A stretch of 64,000 bases of DNA from Mycobacterium saskatchewanense (GCF_010729105.1 NZ_AP022573.1:1-64000); one strand, 5' to 3'; positions 20,205 through 28,450 are shown, counted from the first letter of the stretch. The notes: generated by a model from the letters alone, not told the origin. Made by a program: numbers and translations.

Positions 20205-21326
20205 CTACTGCTGACCGGCGAGCCTGTCGGTGGCGGCGTAGCGCAGCAGCGCCCCCACCCCGTCCTTGGGCGTGATCCGGCCTTCGGCTCGGACCAGCGC
20301 CGCGCCGACGGCGATCGCGGCGAACGGCAACGCCTCGTCGGCCCGTGCCACCCGCCGCACCGCCTCGCCCAGATCGGACAGCGTGTCGGCGTCGGGAGCG
20401 ACGGTGGTGAGCGCCTCGCCGGTGACGACGGTGGCCTCGCCCACCTCGCCGACGATCAAGGTGTCGACGTCGCCGTCGCGCAACGCCGCGCACACCGCAG
20501 TGAGCCCCTCGGCGGCGAGCCCCGACCCGCGTCCCGTCTCAGCCTCGAATCGTTCGGCGACGCCGGCCATTTCGATACTGCGCCGCCGGGCGAACTCCGC
20601 GGAGGTCAGCTCGCGAACCTTTTCCTCGTCGATCCCGCTCTTGCGGGCCCCGGCATGGAGCTTGGACACCCGTTTGGCAACCCGCCTCGGCAGCTGGGCG
20701 TCGAGATCGGCGAGCGAACTCACCTCGCCGCACAGGAACACCACCTCCGGGTCGGCCTCGTCCACCAGCCGCGTCAGCGCGTCCGCGATCTCGCGGCAGT
20801 TCATCCGGATCGCCTCCTCGGTGCTGTGCTGGAGGTCGCCGTAGCCGTTCCAGCCCGCGCTCACCGGCTTGTGCACAGGGAATCCGCCGCCCTCGATGTT
20901 GGTGGCGCTGACGCTGCCCCCCTGGTAAAGGGTGATGTCCGCGCCGGTGTGGTCGACCGCGGCGAACACGTATGTCGGTCGTTGCATCTCGAGTTCGACC
21001 AGCGGCACCACATAGGGGTACTCCGACACGCGAACCTCCGTGGCCGGTGGCGGTGTGGTCAGGTGCTCGTTGACCAGCACCTGGTTGGTGGTGGCGATCA
21101 CGGCACGGCCGCGCCGGCCGACTGCCGGCCGAAAGTGCAACACGGCCTCCTCGAGCTTGGCGATGACGCCGTCGCCCGCGTCCTGGGCCTCGAGCGCCTT
21201 GCGGATGTCCTCCCACGTCGTTTCGAGGTGCTCGACGGCTTCCGCGGTGTCGCGCGAGTCGTCGAAAAACACCGAGACGAACGGGCCTTGCGCGTTGACC
21301 AGCCACCTGAGGCGTTGTGATTGCAT
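20205..21326 (-). CDS. Rv2629-type eRF1-like (baeRF family) dormancy protein
   Basis: This 373-residue protein is clearly orthologous to M. tuberculosis Rv2629 (374 aa, DosR regulon): RLRWLVNAQGPFVSVFFDD, YPYVVPLVELEMQRPTYVF, GWNGYGDLQHSTEEAIRMNC and GVGALLRYAATDRLAG align with it. The family is related to eukaryotic release factor 1 and Vms1-type proteins and is predicted to act on ribosomes, possibly in peptidyl-tRNA release or rescue. That activity is not proven for this member. The ATG at 21326 follows an AGAGGGA sequence. A DosR-like box lies about 85-115 bases upstream. It converges on the hibernation-factor gene. Confidence 0.9.
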   Translation of the reverse strand: MQSQRLRWLVNAQGPFVSVFFDDSRDTAEAVEHLETTWEDIRKALEAQDAGDGVIAKLEEAVLHFRPAVGRRGRAVIATTNQVLVNEHLTTPPPATEVRVSEYPYVVPLVELEMQRPTYVFAAVDHTGADITLYQGGSVSATNIEGGGFPVHKPVSAGWNGYGDLQHSTEEAIRMNCREIADALTRLVDEADPEVVFLCGEVSSLADLDAQLPRRVAKRVSKLHAGARKSGIDEEKVRELTSAEFARRRSIEMAGVAERFEAETGRGSGLAAEGLTAVCAALRDGDVDTLIVGEVGEATVVTGEALTTVAPDADTLSDLGEAVRRVARADEALPFAAIAVGAALVRAEGRITPKDGVGALLRYAATDRLAGQQ

Positions 21327-21409
21327 GCCATCCCTCTTTCGCTATGTACGTGCTGTGCGCCAACCGTAAAAGGACGGCCGGGACGGCACGAGAGTCGTTA
21401 GCCACCGGC

Positions 21410-21429
21410 CGGGGGCCTTAGGTCCCAAT
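21410..21429 (-). promoter_or_regulatory. DosR-box-like site upstream of the Rv2629-type gene
   Basis: The core GGGCCTTAGGTCCC (21413-21426) matches 12 of 14 DosR core positions by eye and is nearly symmetric. It lies just past the stop of the acyl-CoA synthetase gene (21435) and upstream of the Rv2629-type start at 21326. Confidence 0.6.
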
Positions 21430-21434
21430 GGTCG

Positions 21435-23276
21435 TCACTGCGCGTAGAGGGCCGACAGGCGATCGGCGAACTTCTCGATGACGACCTTGCGCCGAAGCTT
21501 CATGCTCGGGGTTAGATCGCCAGACTCGATGGTGAACTCGCGGTCGGCGATGACGAACTTTTTGATCTGCTCCCAGCGATTGAGCTCGAGGTTCAACGCG
21601 TCGACGTAGCCGGCGATCAGCTCCTCGGTTCTCTCATCGGCGGCGATCTCCGCGAAGGACTTGCCCGCCAGGCCGGACTTGCCGGCCCAGTCGGTGATCG
21701 CCTCGGTGTCGAGGCTGATCAGCGCCACGCAGTACGGCTTGCCCTCGCCGTAGACCACCACCTCGCTGACGTACGGGCACAAGCCCTTGAACTTTGCGTC
21801 GATCGCCGACGGTGCCACGTACTTGCCCTGCGAGGTCTTGAACATGTCCTTCTTGCGGTCGGTGATCCGCAGGTACCCGTCGTCATCGATCTCTCCGATG
21901 TCGCCGGTGTGGAACCACCCCTGTTCGTCGAGCGCCTCGGCGGTGGCGTCGGGCAGGTCGTGGTACGCGCTCATCACACCCGGTCCCCTGAGCAGGATTT
22001 CGCCGTCGTCGGCGATTCTGGCCTCGGTGGCCGGGAAGGGGTGGCCGACCGTCCCGAATCGATAGGCGTTGGGGCGGTTGATGAACGACGCGGCGGCGGT
22101 CTCGGTCAGCCCGTAACCCTCGAGCACCGCAATGCCCACCGCGTCGAACCACTGCGCCACGTCGCGGTCGAGCGCGGCGGCCGCGGAGACGAAGAACCGC
22201 AGCCGGCCGCCGAACCGTTCCCGGATGGTCGACAACACCAGCCGGTCGGCCACCTTGTAGGCCACCATCGAGGCCAGCGACGGCTTCCGGCCGGCTTGGC
22301 GCGCGTCCGACACCTTCCGGCCGACGCCGACCGCCCAATCGAGCATCATCTTGGTGAGCCGGCCCTGTTCGGCGGCCATCTCCTGGACCCGGGCATGCGC
22401 CTTCTCGAAGATGCGCGGCGCGGCCCCCATGATCGTGGGGTGCAGGGTCGCGAGGTTGTCGATGATCCGCTCGACGCGACCGTCGATGGCCGTGGGAAAG
22501 CCGATCTGCAGCGGCAGCGCCAGCATCACCTTGCCGAACGCGTGTGCCAGGGGCAGCCACAGGAAGTTCAGGTCGTCGGGGCCGAGGATGCCCAGCGAGT
22601 CGATGGCCGCTGCGGTATACGTCCACGAGCGGTGGCTCAGCCGGACCCCCTTGGGTCGCCCGGTGGTGCCGGACGTGTAGATGAGGCTGGCGAGCTGGTC
22701 GGGTCCGATGGCGGCGACCCGCTCGTCGACGGCGCCGGGGGAGTCGGCGAGCAGTTGCTTGCCCATCTGCTCGAGGTCAGCCAGGGTGATCGTCCACTCG
22801 CCGTCCCCGTTGCCGTCGATCAGCACGACCTTGCGCACCTCGGGCAGCTCGCCGCGGTGCTCGAGCAGCTTGTCGAGCTGCGCCTGATTCTCGGCGACCA
22901 CCACCCGGCTGCCCGAATTGGCGACGATGTAGGCGACGTCGGTGGCGTGGGTCGTCGGGTACACGGTGGTGGTGGCTGCGCCCGCGCACATGATGGCGAA
23001 GTCGACCAGCACCCATTCGTAGCGCGTCGCGGACGCGAGCGCGACCCGGTCCTCCGGGGCGATGCCCAGCGCGATCAGCCCTGCGGCGAGGTTGCGGACG
23101 CGCTCGCCGACCTGCTGCCAGGTCACGCTCTCCCAGGTGTGGTCCTGCGGGTAGCGGAAGGCTTCGGCGTGCGGGGTGGCGGCCACCCGGTCGAGGAACA
23201 GGCGGGCGACCGACGGTGCGCGGTTGTCGATCTTGCTGAGGTCGGGTCGCTCCGTTGCGGTCAGTGCTGCATTCAT
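21435..23276 (-). CDS. Long-chain acyl-CoA synthetase (FadD15-like)
   Basis: This 613-residue AMP-forming ligase is of the bacterial/eukaryotic long-chain type (length near 600, C-terminal RRKVVIEKFADRLSALYAQ). It activates long-chain fatty acids to acyl-CoA for storage-lipid synthesis or degradation. Motifs are LIYTSGTTGRPKGVRLSHRS near residue 195, FVSAAAALDRDVAQWFD, LEGYGLTETAAASFINRP, GWFHTGDIGEIDDDGYLRI and DRKKDMFKTSQGKYVAPS. The C-terminal LTPSMKLRRK carries the catalytic lysine, the residue that protein acetyltransferases silence in related enzymes. It is divergent from just such an acetyltransferase across 236 bases with two DosR-like sites. The frame is intact. Confidence 0.9.
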   Translation of the reverse strand: MNAALTATERPDLSKIDNRAPSVARLFLDRVAATPHAEAFRYPQDHTWESVTWQQVGERVRNLAAGLIALGIAPEDRVALASATRYEWVLVDFAIMCAGAATTTVYPTTHATDVAYIVANSGSRVVVAENQAQLDKLLEHRGELPEVRKVVLIDGNGDGEWTITLADLEQMGKQLLADSPGAVDERVAAIGPDQLASLIYTSGTTGRPKGVRLSHRSWTYTAAAIDSLGILGPDDLNFLWLPLAHAFGKVMLALPLQIGFPTAIDGRVERIIDNLATLHPTIMGAAPRIFEKAHARVQEMAAEQGRLTKMMLDWAVGVGRKVSDARQAGRKPSLASMVAYKVADRLVLSTIRERFGGRLRFFVSAAAALDRDVAQWFDAVGIAVLEGYGLTETAAASFINRPNAYRFGTVGHPFPATEARIADDGEILLRGPGVMSAYHDLPDATAEALDEQGWFHTGDIGEIDDDGYLRITDRKKDMFKTSQGKYVAPSAIDAKFKGLCPYVSEVVVYGEGKPYCVALISLDTEAITDWAGKSGLAGKSFAEIAADERTEELIAGYVDALNLELNRWEQIKKFVIADREFTIESGDLTPSMKLRRKVVIEKFADRLSALYAQ

Positions 23277-23357
23277 GGTGGTAATCCGTTGGTGCCGAAT
23301 CGGATACCGGCGGCCGCCGGTATCCCTTCGATGCTGGCGCGGTCCGGCGGGCCGACA

Positions 23358-23377
23358 AAAGAGACGAAAGTCACGCG
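23358..23377. promoter_or_regulatory. DosR-box-like site in the fadD/acetyltransferase divergent promoter
   Basis: The core GAGACGAAAGTCAC (23361-23374) matches 11 of 14 DosR core positions by eye. It lies between divergent genes starting at 23276 and 23513, so it could serve either or both. Confidence 0.4.
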
Positions 23378-23407
23378 GCGACCGGCAAACGTCACCGGTG
23401 CCCGCAT

Positions 23408-23427
23408 TCAGGGTCCTTTGTCACCAC
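23408..23427. promoter_or_regulatory. Second DosR-box-like site in the fadD/acetyltransferase divergent promoter
   Basis: The core GGGTCCTTTGTCAC (23411-23424) matches 10 of 14 positions by eye and is 50 bases from the first site, close to five helical turns. Paired sites are common at DosR promoters. Confidence 0.35.
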
Positions 23428-23512
23428 ACCTGACCACCAACTTCCCGGGCGTCGGGCGACGCGGGTCGCGTACCGTACAGCCGGTGAGGTCGGATCACGG
23501 GGATGCCGCGAC

Positions 23513-24505
23513 GTGAGTCCCGCCAGCGTCGAGGACCTGGCGGCACTGTCGGTGTTCGCCGGCATCGCCGGGCCGGACCTCATCGCACTGGCGGCCGGCC
23601 TTCAGCCGCTGCATGCGGTCGCCGGTGACGTGCTGATGCGACAGGGTGAAGACGCCGAATCGTTCGCGATCATCGCGTCGGGCCGGGTCGAGGTCACGCA
23701 TACCGGCTCGGACGGCAATGTGGTGGTGATCGAGCTGTCGCCCGGGACGGTCATCGGCGAGATTGCCCTGCTGCGACGCGCGCCGAGGACGGCCACGGTG
23801 GTCGCCAAGGACGACATCCACGGCTACCTCGGCGACAACGCCGCCTTCGAGTGCATGCTGGCCATGCCGGCCGTCGCCGAACGGCTGGTCCGCACGGCGC
23901 GACAACGGATGGCCGCGTACGTCATCCCGATCCCGGTCGCGACGAAGGACGGTGCCGAGCTCCTGCTGCGTCCGGTCCTGCCCGGTGACGCCGAGCGATT
24001 CACCGACGCGGGGTCGTTTTCGCGCGAGACGCTGTACCGGCGCTACCAGGGAGGCGCCCCATCCGAGGCGCGGCTGATCTACCTGTTCGAGGTCGACTAC
24101 GTCGACCACTTCGTGTGGGTGGTGGTCGACGGCTCGCACGGCGCCGACGGGCCGGTGGTCGCCGACGCGCGCTTCATCCGGGACCAGGACGACCCGGCCT
24201 CGGCGGAGGTGGCGCTCACGGTGGCCGACGCCTATCAGGGCCGGGGAATCGGGACGCTGCTGCTCGGGGCGCTGGCGATCGCGGCGCGAGTGGACGGCGT
24301 CAAGCGGTTCCACGCCCGGGTGCTCGCCGACAATCCGCCCGCCCGTGCGCTGGGTGACAAGGTGAAAGCCCGTTGGGAACACGAGGAACCCGGCGTGGTC
24401 ACCACCATCGGAGAGATCCCGGAGTTCGACGAGCTTCAGCTCGGCCCGGGGCTGCGCCGCCGGATCGAGCAGGTGGCCCACCAGGTGATCCACGCGTTCG
24501 ACTGA
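23513..24505 (+). CDS. cAMP-regulated protein lysine acetyltransferase (Rv0998/KATmt type)
   Basis: This 330-residue fusion has an N-terminal cyclic-nucleotide domain (residues about 1-140) with the phosphate-binding cassette GEIALLRRAPRTATV, and a C-terminal GNAT acetyltransferase (about 150-330) with the acetyl-CoA loop YQGRGIGTLLLGALA. Rv0998 and MSMEG_5458 have this order and length. They acetylate catalytic lysines of acetyl-CoA and fatty-acyl-CoA synthetases when cAMP binds, turning them off. The GTG start at 23513 is used; no strong ribosome site is visible, so a leaderless transcript is possible. It is divergent from a long-chain acyl-CoA synthetase that is a plausible substrate. Confidence 0.9.
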   Translation: MSPASVEDLAALSVFAGIAGPDLIALAAGLQPLHAVAGDVLMRQGEDAESFAIIASGRVEVTHTGSDGNVVVIELSPGTVIGEIALLRRAPRTATVVAKDDIHGYLGDNAAFECMLAMPAVAERLVRTARQRMAAYVIPIPVATKDGAELLLRPVLPGDAERFTDAGSFSRETLYRRYQGGAPSEARLIYLFEVDYVDHFVWVVVDGSHGADGPVVADARFIRDQDDPASAEVALTVADAYQGRGIGTLLLGALAIAARVDGVKRFHARVLADNPPARALGDKVKARWEHEEPGVVTTIGEIPEFDELQLGPGLRRRIEQVAHQVIHAFD

Positions 24506-24519
24506 GACTTGGGAATCCG

Positions 24520-24539
24520 GTAGGGACCAATGCCCCGGA
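24520..24539 (+). promoter_or_regulatory. DosR-box-like site upstream of the flavodoxin-like gene
   Basis: The core GGGACCAATGCCCC (24523-24536) matches 11 of 14 DosR core positions by eye. It lies 56-75 bases before the ATG at 24595, a good activator position. Confidence 0.5.
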
Positions 24540-24594
24540 CGCCGGTGGCTTTGCGCCCTTACCCGGCCGCGGTCCGGCACGGAGTATCGAACCC

Positions 24595-25077
24595 ATGAAG
24601 TCGCTCATCGTCTGCGTTTCCAAGTCACACGGCAACACGCGCCGCGTGGCCGATCGGATGGCCGAGGTGCTGGGCGCCGAGGTCGTCGAACCCGAGTCCG
24701 TCGATCCCGCGCAGCTGCGCGAGTACGACCTCGTCGGCTTCGGCTCCGGCATCTACTACATGGCATTCGACGCGCGGATTCGGAAGCTGATCGGCCGCCT
24801 GCCCGACGTGGACGGCGTGCGCGCGTTCACGTTCTTCACCAGCGGCGCCCGCCAGATGCCGCTGATGGACTACACCAAGCCGATACGAGTCCCGCTCGCC
24901 GCCAAGGGTTTCGAGGTTCTCGATTCGTTCTCCTGCCGTGGATTCGACACGGTGGGGCTGTTCGGCTTCATCGGCGGGATCAACCGCGGACGGCCCGGAG
25001 ACCACGACCTGGACCGGGCCGCGGCGTTCGCGGAGCGCCTGCGCAACCGGGTGGCGCCCCCGGCGACCGCTTCCTGA
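24595..25077 (+). CDS. Flavodoxin-like domain protein
   Basis: This 160-residue protein has a flavodoxin fold. The N-terminal VCVSKSHGNTRRVADRMAEV fits the FMN phosphate loop, followed by YDLVGFGSGIYYMAFD and FTFFTSGARQMPLMDYTKPI. The family carries electrons or reduces quinones using FMN; members induced under hypoxia may help redox balance. Two cysteine-free loops suggest no disulfide chemistry, and the late FSCRGFDTVGLFGFIGGIN motif is typical of this subgroup. A DosR-like site lies upstream. No redox partner is adjacent. Confidence 0.8.
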   Translation: MKSLIVCVSKSHGNTRRVADRMAEVLGAEVVEPESVDPAQLREYDLVGFGSGIYYMAFDARIRKLIGRLPDVDGVRAFTFFTSGARQMPLMDYTKPIRVPLAAKGFEVLDSFSCRGFDTVGLFGFIGGINRGRPGDHDLDRAAAFAERLRNRVAPPATAS

Positions 25078-25163
25078 CGTCCCGACTTCAGCACCGATGC
25101 CCAGCCAGGGGTGCACGCCCACGCTTTTGGCGCTGGGCGCTGGCGCGTGGCCTCGTCGCCGAA

Positions 25164-25376
25164 GTGCACCCGCACGGCACGTCGCCCGCGGTGACGCTGG
25201 ACAGCACGTTTGACGACCCGTCGCGATGGCTGTGGGAAATTCACGCCCACCGGGCGACCATGTCGGCCGGCCCGAACTTGGCCTACGAGCTGTGCCTGTC
25301 GAAGATCCGCGACGACGAGATCGAGGGGCTCGACCTCAGTTCTTCGCGCCTCGCCTACAACGGCGCCGACCCGGCC
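25164..25376 (+). pseudogene. Remnant of a FadD/FAAL-type acyl-activating enzyme
   Basis: About 70 codons read DDPSRWLWEIHAHRATMSAG, then PNLAYELCLSKIRDDEIEGL, then DLSSSRLAYNGADPA. These are the internal motifs that precede the acyl-activating A5 region in FadD/FAAL enzymes. There is no P-loop, no start of its own and no C-terminal domain. The remnant ends where the convergent small gene begins. It is a clear decay product of a larger lipid-ligase gene left inside the island. Confidence 0.65.
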
Positions 25377-25378
25377 TG

Positions 25379-25648
25379 TTACTCGCCGTGCTTGCTCGTC
25401 GCGTGCGCGGCGCTGCGCACGACGCCGCGGAAGAACTCGATCCGCGCGGCGACCAACTCGTCGGCCAGGTCCAGGGCGGCGTCCACGACGGTCTTGCGCC
25501 GCGACTGCTCGGGCAGCACGGGGCTGATCTGGTCGACGAACTTGCGGACCGCCTCGATGGCCTGCTTGCGGCCGCCCTCAACCGATTCGAGCACATCGTC
25601 GGTCAATTCGGCCCAGCGCGGCTCGGATTTCTCCGGTGTTGCAGTCAT
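25379..25648 (-). CDS. Small conserved protein of unknown function
   Basis: This 89-residue, charged, mostly helical protein contains WAELTDDVLESVEGGRKQAI, then VRKFVDQISPVLPEQSRRKT and a helix DAALDLADELVAARIEFFRG. There is no signal peptide or membrane segment. ATG 25648 is preferred because AGGAG lies six bases upstream; the longer frame from 25663 lacks one. It is divergent from the alpha/beta hydrolase, and the shared 184-base gap holds a near-perfect DosR box. It is therefore a candidate hypoxia-induced protein; the function cannot be assigned. Confidence 0.6.
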   Translation of the reverse strand: MTATPEKSEPRWAELTDDVLESVEGGRKQAIEAVRKFVDQISPVLPEQSRRKTVVDAALDLADELVAARIEFFRGVVRSAAHATSKHGE

Positions 25649-25739
25649 GGTGATACTCCTCATGCGAGTTGGCTATTGCGTGCCGGCGAACACCGACGCC
25701 CCGACGTTACGACCGGCGGCGGCGCCCGCACGAGTGGCT

Positions 25740-25769
25740 AAAGTCCTTGGTCTGCTGGTCAAGGACTTT
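25740..25769. promoter_or_regulatory. Inverted repeat AAAGTCCTTG-N10-CAAGGACTTT made of DosR-like half-sites
   Basis: This is a perfect ten-base dyad with a ten-base spacer, whose arms each carry the AGTCC/GGACT half of a DosR box. It lies 11 bases before the near-perfect box at 25780. Together they may form a composite site for the divergent small gene and hydrolase operon. Confidence 0.5.
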
Positions 25770-25779
25770 CGCGGTGCGC

Positions 25780-25799
25780 ACCGGGACGTAAGTCCCTAA
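25780..25799 (+). promoter_or_regulatory. Near-perfect DosR box upstream of the hydrolase-WS/DGAT operon
   Basis: The core GGGACGTAAGTCCC (25783-25796) matches 13 of 14 DosR core positions by eye, the best site in the window. It lies 34-53 bases before the hydrolase ATG at 25833. Confidence 0.75.
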
Positions 25800-25832
25800 C
25801 AGCCCGAGTTTGGGGGCTGCTAGTTTGCAACG

Positions 25833-27053
25833 ATGGCAGTACCCAGCGGTCCGGGCCCCGTCGGCCTGGGCGATGTCGTCAAACCCTTCACGCACACCGG
25901 GCAGTACGTGGCCCAGTCGTGGCGGGACTACCTCGACCACCAGGAGCCGGGCAGCCTGCCGATCGCCCGGCCCACCCTCGCCCTGGCGGCGCAGGCTTTC
26001 CGCGACGAGATCGTCCTGATGGGGCTGAAGGCGCGCCGGCCGGTCAGCCGGCCCGCCAAGTTCGAGCGCATCACCCGCGAGGTGACGGCCGGGCTCCAGT
26101 TCTACGGCGAGCGCGGTTGGCTGGACAACCCCAAGCGATTCTTCGGCGCACCACCACCCCTCACGGACGTCACCGTGCGAAAGGTCAAGGGCGGAAGAAA
26201 CTCCCATCATCGACTGTTCTTCGCCAGCGAATACCTGCCCCGCCCGGGGGAGCCGGGCGCCGACCGGTGGATGGGGTACACCGCCAACAACCGCGAGTAT
26301 GCCCTGCTCTTGCGCCACCCGGAGCCGCGGCCCTGGCTGGTGTGCATACACGGGACCGAAATGGGCCGTGCGGCATTGGACCTGGCCCTGTTCCGGGCGC
26401 GGCGGCTGCACGAAGATCTGGGGCTGAACGTCGTCATGCCGGTCCTCCCGATGCACGGGCCCCGCAGCCGCGGCCTGCCCAAGAGCGCCATCTTTCCGGG
26501 CGAGGACATCCTCGACGACGTGCACGCCACCGCTCAGGCGGTCTGGGACATCCGGCGGCTGTTGTCCTGGATACGGCGACAGGAACCGGAGTCGCAGATA
26601 GGGTTGAACGGTCTGTCGCTGGGCGGCTATATCGCCGCGTTGGTGGCCAGCCTCGAAACCGGGCTCACCTGCGCGATTCTCGGCGTCCCGGTCGCCGACC
26701 TGGTCGCGCTGCTCGGCCGGCATTCCGGGCTGCGCCCCGACGATCCCCGCCGCCGCACCATGGAATTGGCCGAACCGATCGGTCGGATGACGTCGCCGTT
26801 GTCGCTTCCCCCGCTCGTGCCGATGCGGGGCCGGTTCATCTACGCCGGCGTCGCCGACCAGGTGGTGCATCCCCGCGAGCAGGTGGTCCGGCTGTGGGAG
26901 CACTGGGGCAAGCCCGAAATCGTCTGGTACCCGGGCGGTCACACCGGGTTTTTCCGGGCCCGGCCGGTGCAGCGGTTCGTCGAGGCCGCGCTGGCGCAGT
27001 CGGGCCTCCTCGAGGGGGAGGGGGCGTCGGCGCGGCGCGAACGTCCCGCCTAG
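25833..27053 (+). CDS. Alpha/beta hydrolase
   Basis: This 406-residue hydrolase has VCIHGTEMGRAAL after the N-terminal region (oxyanion-side HG motif), the nucleophile elbow GLNGLSLGGYIAAL near residue 263, an acid region FIYAGVADQVVHP, and the catalytic histidine in WYPGGHTGFFRARP. There is no signal peptide. The substrate is probably an ester or lipid, but that is inference from context: it is followed 15 bases later by a WS/DGAT acyltransferase, so storage-lipid turnover is likely. It is headed by the strongest DosR box in the window. Confidence 0.82.
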   Translation: MAVPSGPGPVGLGDVVKPFTHTGQYVAQSWRDYLDHQEPGSLPIARPTLALAAQAFRDEIVLMGLKARRPVSRPAKFERITREVTAGLQFYGERGWLDNPKRFFGAPPPLTDVTVRKVKGGRNSHHRLFFASEYLPRPGEPGADRWMGYTANNREYALLLRHPEPRPWLVCIHGTEMGRAALDLALFRARRLHEDLGLNVVMPVLPMHGPRSRGLPKSAIFPGEDILDDVHATAQAVWDIRRLLSWIRRQEPESQIGLNGLSLGGYIAALVASLETGLTCAILGVPVADLVALLGRHSGLRPDDPRRRTMELAEPIGRMTSPLSLPPLVPMRGRFIYAGVADQVVHPREQVVRLWEHWGKPEIVWYPGGHTGFFRARPVQRFVEAALAQSGLLEGEGASARRERPA

Positions 27054-27067
27054 TCGGCGAAAACGAC

Positions 27068-28444
27068 ATGAAGCCCCTGGATCCGCTGGACGTCGCGATG
27101 ATGACGGCGGAGCTCGTCTCAAACCCGATGCATGTCGGGGCCGTCCTGATCTTGGCACCGCCGCGCGGAGCGGGTAAGCGCTACGCCGACAAGCTCTATC
27201 GCGAGGCGCTCGCCGGCGACGACGCGATCGATGCCCGGCTGCGCCGGTACCCACACCGCGGGGTGGATACCGGCGGCCTCTGGGTCTGGCGGGAGTTGGA
27301 CAGCCTGGACATGAGCCGACATTGTCAGCGCCGCACCGTTTCCCCGGGCGGCTTCTGGCGGTTGATCGGCGAACTGGACGCCCAGCCCCTGGATCGGTCG
27401 CGTCCGATGTGGATGTCGTATCTGATCGACGGCCTCGACGGCGGGCGGTTCGCTTTCTACATCAAGGTGCACCATACGGTCGTCGACGGCGTGGCCGGTT
27501 TCCAGATGATCACCGACGCGTTGAGCGTCGACCCGAAACGCCGCTCCATGCCGCCGTTCTACGCCGAGTGCCGCGGGGAACCCGCGGCATCCGTCGCCCC
27601 CCCGTCCCGGCTCGCGCCACTGCGGTCGCTGATCGGAGCCGCCACGTCGAGCGTGGGGCTGGTCGGGCGGTTGGTCACCGGCGAGATCTCGACCGTGCTC
27701 GACTCGCTGGTCGGACACACCACCGTGCTGCCGTTCGGCGCGCCCTACACGCGGTTGAACGGTCGGCTCGGACCCGAGCGGGTGGTGGCCGCGGGCAGCT
27801 GGGCGAAGAAGCGCTTCCACGCTGTGCAGGAGGCCGCCGACGTGACCGCTAACGACGTGGTGACCGCGACCGTGGGCGGTGTGCTGCGCCGCTGGCTGCG
27901 CGACCGCGGGGAACTGCCCAACCGTTCCCTGGTCGCCGCCTGCCCGATCACCGTGCGTGATCGCGACCACCCGGATCACCAGCCCGGCAACAAGTTCGGC
28001 CTGTGGCTGTGCCCGCTAGGCACCGACCTCGACGACCCCGCCGCGCGATTGGACCTGATACACCGGTCGATGTCGGAGGGTAAACACTGGCTGGGCAAGC
28101 GCGGATCGTCGGCTTCGCTGCTGACCGCCGCCGGAAGCATCGCCGCCACGGTGGTCCTGCCACTGCTGCCGTTCTCGCAGCAGATCCGCACCGGATTCAA
28201 CCTGCCGATCTCCCACGTAGCCGGCCCCTCGACCGAAAGATATTGGAACGGCTCGCATGTCGAGGAGATGTATCCGGTGTCGACCGTCTTCGACGGCCTG
28301 GCGCTCAACGTGACGACGTGCTCCTACGCCGACCGGGTCGGGTTCGGGTACGCGGCCGGAGCCGACGCGGTGCCCGACATCGACGGCCTGATACGGCTGA
28401 CCGAGGAGTGCCTCACCGAACTCGAGTGCGCCGTCGGCGTGTGA
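27068..28444 (+). CDS. Wax ester synthase/diacylglycerol acyltransferase (WS/DGAT)
   Basis: This acyltransferase of about 458 residues makes triacylglycerol or wax ester from acyl-CoA and diacylglycerol or fatty alcohol. The catalytic motif is KVHHTVVDGVAGFQM (HHxxxDG). Other family markers are PLDRSRPMWMSYLIDGLDGG upstream, NDVVTATVGGVLRRWL in the middle, and a later block ending FNLPISHVAGPSTERYWNG. Mycobacterial Tgs enzymes such as Tgs1 store lipid during hypoxia. The start is the ATG at 27068; the reading frame is open far upstream, but that part is a shadow of the hydrolase. It converges with a second WS/DGAT gene 6 bases downstream. Confidence 0.88.
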   Translation: MKPLDPLDVAMMTAELVSNPMHVGAVLILAPPRGAGKRYADKLYREALAGDDAIDARLRRYPHRGVDTGGLWVWRELDSLDMSRHCQRRTVSPGGFWRLIGELDAQPLDRSRPMWMSYLIDGLDGGRFAFYIKVHHTVVDGVAGFQMITDALSVDPKRRSMPPFYAECRGEPAASVAPPSRLAPLRSLIGAATSSVGLVGRLVTGEISTVLDSLVGHTTVLPFGAPYTRLNGRLGPERVVAAGSWAKKRFHAVQEAADVTANDVVTATVGGVLRRWLRDRGELPNRSLVAACPITVRDRDHPDHQPGNKFGLWLCPLGTDLDDPAARLDLIHRSMSEGKHWLGKRGSSASLLTAAGSIAATVVLPLLPFSQQIRTGFNLPISHVAGPSTERYWNGSHVEEMYPVSTVFDGLALNVTTCSYADRVGFGYAAGADAVPDIDGLIRLTEECLTELECAVGV

Positions 28445-28450
28445 TCCCGG

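Noticed and set aside
21909-23516. 535-codon open frame antisense to the FadD15-like gene
   Set aside because: Composition is typical of a GC-driven shadow and the minus-strand gene has all ligase motifs.
25919-27067. Open reading frame extending upstream of the first WS/DGAT gene
   Set aside because: The extension lies entirely within the alpha/beta hydrolase gene in another frame, and the acyltransferase N-terminus fits ATG 27068.
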